Origin: Flavobacteriales bacterium
Lineage (GTDB): Bacteria > Bacteroidota > Bacteroidia > Flavobacteriales > Flavobacteriaceae
Length of the DNA: 8,432 nucleotides
Reading direction: 5' to 3'
Assembly (NCBI GenBank): GCA_015494775.1
Contig: WGAP01000110.1
Coordinates: 1 to 8,432 of the forward strand
Shown here: piece by piece, positions 6,924 through 8,432 of the stretch
Position numbering within the stretch: position 1 is the stretch's first letter
Layout: each line of letters opens with the position of its first letter
The notes under the pieces: model-generated
What the model saw: the letters and a program-made list of their open reading frames with translations, nothing else
What the model was told of the DNA's origin: nothing
The model's database searches: none
Translations under genes and position numbers: made by a program

Positions 6924-8119
6924 CAATGGATTACACCCGAACCCAAGAGTTCGTCCTCCACATACCAAGCCACAAACTGCCCACGGGCCACGCCTTGTTG
7001 CGGCTCGTCGAAGCGGACGAAAAGGGCATCGTCGAAGGCATACAAACGGGCTTTTTGCAAGGGTTGTTGGTGGCGGATGCGCGCCATCACGTCCAAGGTT
7101 TCGCCCGCTTGCAAGGCCAAATCCTCGCGTATCCAATGCACATCGGCCTTCGGAATTTTGATGGCCTGCCGGTAAAGTCCGGGATGCGTATAATGCTCGC
7201 CGATATACACGGTGTTGGTTTCCGTGTCGGTGCCTATCACAAAGGTGCGATGCTTGAATCCGCCGATATTAAGCCCTTTGCGCTGCCCGATGGTAAAATA
7301 ATGCGCCCCCTGATGGCGGCCCACTACGCGCCCGTCCTCGGGCCGGTAAGCATAGGGCCGGGCCAAATATTCCAATTCGTCGCGCAGGGTTTCGAATTTT
7401 TCGGGCCGGGGAAGCCGTTCGTAATAATCGCGCGGAATGAGCACCACATCGCCTTCTTTGGGCGCCAATTGCTGCCGTAGAAAGTCGGGCAGATTGACCT
7501 TGCCCACAAAGCAAAGCCCCTGCGAATCCTTTTTGTCGGCCGTGATCAATCCGGCCTCGCGGGCTATTTCCCTTACGCGTGTTTTTTCCAGACCGCCCAA
7601 CGGAAAAAGGGCGTGCGCCAATTGTTCCTGCGAGAGTTGGCAAAGAAAATAGGACTGATCCTTGCGCGGGTCCACCCCGGCCAGCAGCCGGTGCACTTTG
7701 CGCCCCCCGATGTTAACCGTATCGCGGCGGGCGTAATGTCCCGTAGCCACATAATCGGCGCCCAACTTACGGGCTTCGTCCCAAAACAGGTCGAATTTAA
7801 CCTCGCGATTGCACAAAATGTCGGGATTGGGCGTGTGGCCGCTTGCGTATTCGCGGAACATATAATCGATGACGCGCCTGAAATATTTTTCGCGAAAATC
7901 GAAAATCCTGAACGGAATACCCAAATGCCGGGCCACGGCGCGGGCGTCCTCACTGTCTTTGATCCAGTGCATTTCGTCGGTTTTGATGTAGCGCGTATCG
8001 TCCCAGTTGAGCATAAAGGCCCCGATGACCTCATAACCTTGGTCCAGGAGCAATTTGGCCGCCACCGACGAATCCACGCCGCCCGACAGTCCTACCACAA
8101 CACGTCCTTTGTTGGTCAT
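6923..8119 (-). CDS. mnmA: tRNA-specific 2-thiouridylase MnmA
   Basis: The 398-residue protein opens with the ATP-pyrophosphatase PP-loop SGGVDSS (12-18). The catalytic nucleophile is C103 in HTPNPDILCNREVKF (95-109) and the persulfide partner is C203 in DSQGLCFVG, the two Cys that define bacterial MnmA. TGHYA (126-130) and KDQSYFL (153-159) are further family motifs, and a beta-barrel C-terminal region with FTIGQRKGL follows. MnmA transfers sulfur to C2 of U34 in tRNA-Lys, -Glu and -Gln, using ATP and a sulfur relay from a cysteine desulfurase. It is somewhat longer than the E. coli enzyme (about 370), which I take to be ordinary family variation. It is the first gene of a two-gene unit with prmC and has a candidate promoter 21 nt upstream. 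Confidence 0.97.
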   Translation of the reverse strand: MTNKGRVVVGLSGGVDSSVAAKLLLDQGYEVIGAFMLNWDDTRYIKTDEMHWIKDSEDARAVARHLGIPFRIFDFREKYFRRVIDYMFREYASGHTPNPDILCNREVKFDLFWDEARKLGADYVATGHYARRDTVNIGGRKVHRLLAGVDPRKDQSYFLCQLSQEQLAHALFPLGGLEKTRVREIAREAGLITADKKDSQGLCFVGKVNLPDFLRQQLAPKEGDVVLIPRDYYERLPRPEKFETLRDELEYLARPYAYRPEDGRVVGRHQGAHYFTIGQRKGLNIGGFKHRTFVIGTDTETNTVYIGEHYTHPGLYRQAIKIPKADVHWIREDLALQAGETLDVMARIRHQQPLQKARLYAFDDALFVRFDEPQQGVARGQFVAWYVEDELLGSGVIH

Positions 8120-8139
8120 AAAACGCGGTTTATCCGCTT

Positions 8140-8147
8140 CAAAATTA
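8140..8147 (-). promoter_or_regulatory. Candidate -7 box for mnmA-prmC
   Basis: On the minus strand TAATTTTG matches the Bacteroidota -7 consensus TAnnTTTG exactly and lies 20 nt before the mnmA ATG. No TTG is seen at the expected -33 distance; the only nearby TTG (8153-8151) is too close. The predicted leader would be very short. Repeat copy 2 begins less than 40 bp upstream. Confidence 0.45.
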
Positions 8148-8184
8148 AGTCAAAATATCCGGCCGGACATATTTTTGGTTTTTT

Positions 8185-8424
8185 GGGCGCCCCCCGCACA
8201 TCGCTACGCGATGTCGGGGCCGGGCTGTCCGCTCAAATGCGCGGGCGGCCCGCTCTTGCCCTGCAAGCGTGGCGGACGTGGCTCCCCACCGGTCGCCCCG
8301 CCGCCACGGCAGGCCTGCGGCGCGCCGCCTGCGCATAACCGCTCCCATCCCTGGCGCTAATTTAATTATGAATTCTAAATTTTGAATTGATTATCAGTGA
8401 TTTACAGTTCATTTTTTGATAAAA
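8185..8424 (+). repeat. Dispersed GC-rich repeat with AT-rich tail, copy 2 (inverted relative to copy 1)
   Basis: The core (8185-8357, 173 bp) runs from GGGCGCC to CATCCCTGGCGC and matches the reverse complement of 1467-1640 with about nine differences by eye. The AT-rich tail (8358 to about 8424) also aligns with the copy 1 tail (for example CTAAATTTTGAATT in both). The first hairpin, ACATCGC/GCGATGT, is kept while its loop differs (TAC here, TTGC in copy 1). The element sits just upstream of mnmA, in the opposite direction to that gene. The window ends in AATAATG; whether the final ATG starts a gene cannot be judged. Confidence 0.85.
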
Positions 8425-8432
8425 AAATAATG

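Noticed and set aside
6924..7136. N-terminal extension of PrmC by about 71 residues
   Set aside because: The extra part lies inside mnmA, is Arg/Gly/Pro-rich like a shadow frame, and the ATG at 6923 gives the normal family length.
7613..8338. Plus-strand open frame of 241 codons
   Set aside because: Antisense to mnmA, which has all catalytic motifs; it merely runs on into repeat copy 2.
1393..8424. Composite transposon bounded by inverted elements
   Set aside because: No transposase or target-site duplication is visible, and the block holds housekeeping genes such as mnmA and prmC.

Overview
The window is a piece of a Bacteroidota chromosome. The main reasons are a PorX-type response regulator fused to a PglZ domain (a type IX secretion regulator typical of this phylum), two matches to the Bacteroidota -7 promoter consensus TAnnTTTG, weak or absent Shine-Dalgarno sequences, and AT-rich spacers between moderately GC-rich genes. 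I cannot name a genus. There is no sign of a phage, a plasmid, an IS transposase, a CRISPR array or an RNA gene of a family I can name with certainty.

Layout. 1-1335 (+): the 3' part of porX, cut by the window edge before its phospho-acceptor Asp. 1336-1714: a spacer with a hairpin and a dispersed GC-rich repeat with an AT-rich tail (copy 1). 1748-4431 (+): a TolC-like outer membrane channel overlapping an HlyD/MacA-like periplasmic adaptor by 4 nt. 4437-5072 (+): a short NodB-family polysaccharide deacetylase with a TTG start, 5 nt after the adaptor gene. 5123-5527 (+): mscL with its own promoter and a strong UUCG terminator. 5580-6025: a cluster of four (perhaps five) hairpin-forming units built from CACAGAGT-type words, lying between two convergent transcription units. 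6093-8119 (-): mnmA followed by prmC, overlapping by 1 nt. 8185 to about 8424: copy 2 of the GC-rich repeat, inverted relative to copy 1.

How it works together. The tolC-hlyD pair should form the outer membrane and periplasmic parts of a tripartite efflux or secretion machine, but the inner-membrane permease that normally follows is missing here; a cell-envelope deacetylase takes its place. MscL protects against hypo-osmotic shock. MnmA (tRNA U34 2-thiolation) and PrmC (release-factor GGQ methylation) are both translation-fidelity enzymes and look translationally coupled.

The genes themselves are ordinary. What is less well explained is the non-coding DNA: a near-identical inverted pair of structured 174-bp elements about 6.5 kb apart, and the nested palindromic repeat cluster between mscL and prmC. 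Neither can be called a new system from this window alone; both resemble dispersed repeat families that I recall loosely from Bacteroidota genomes.
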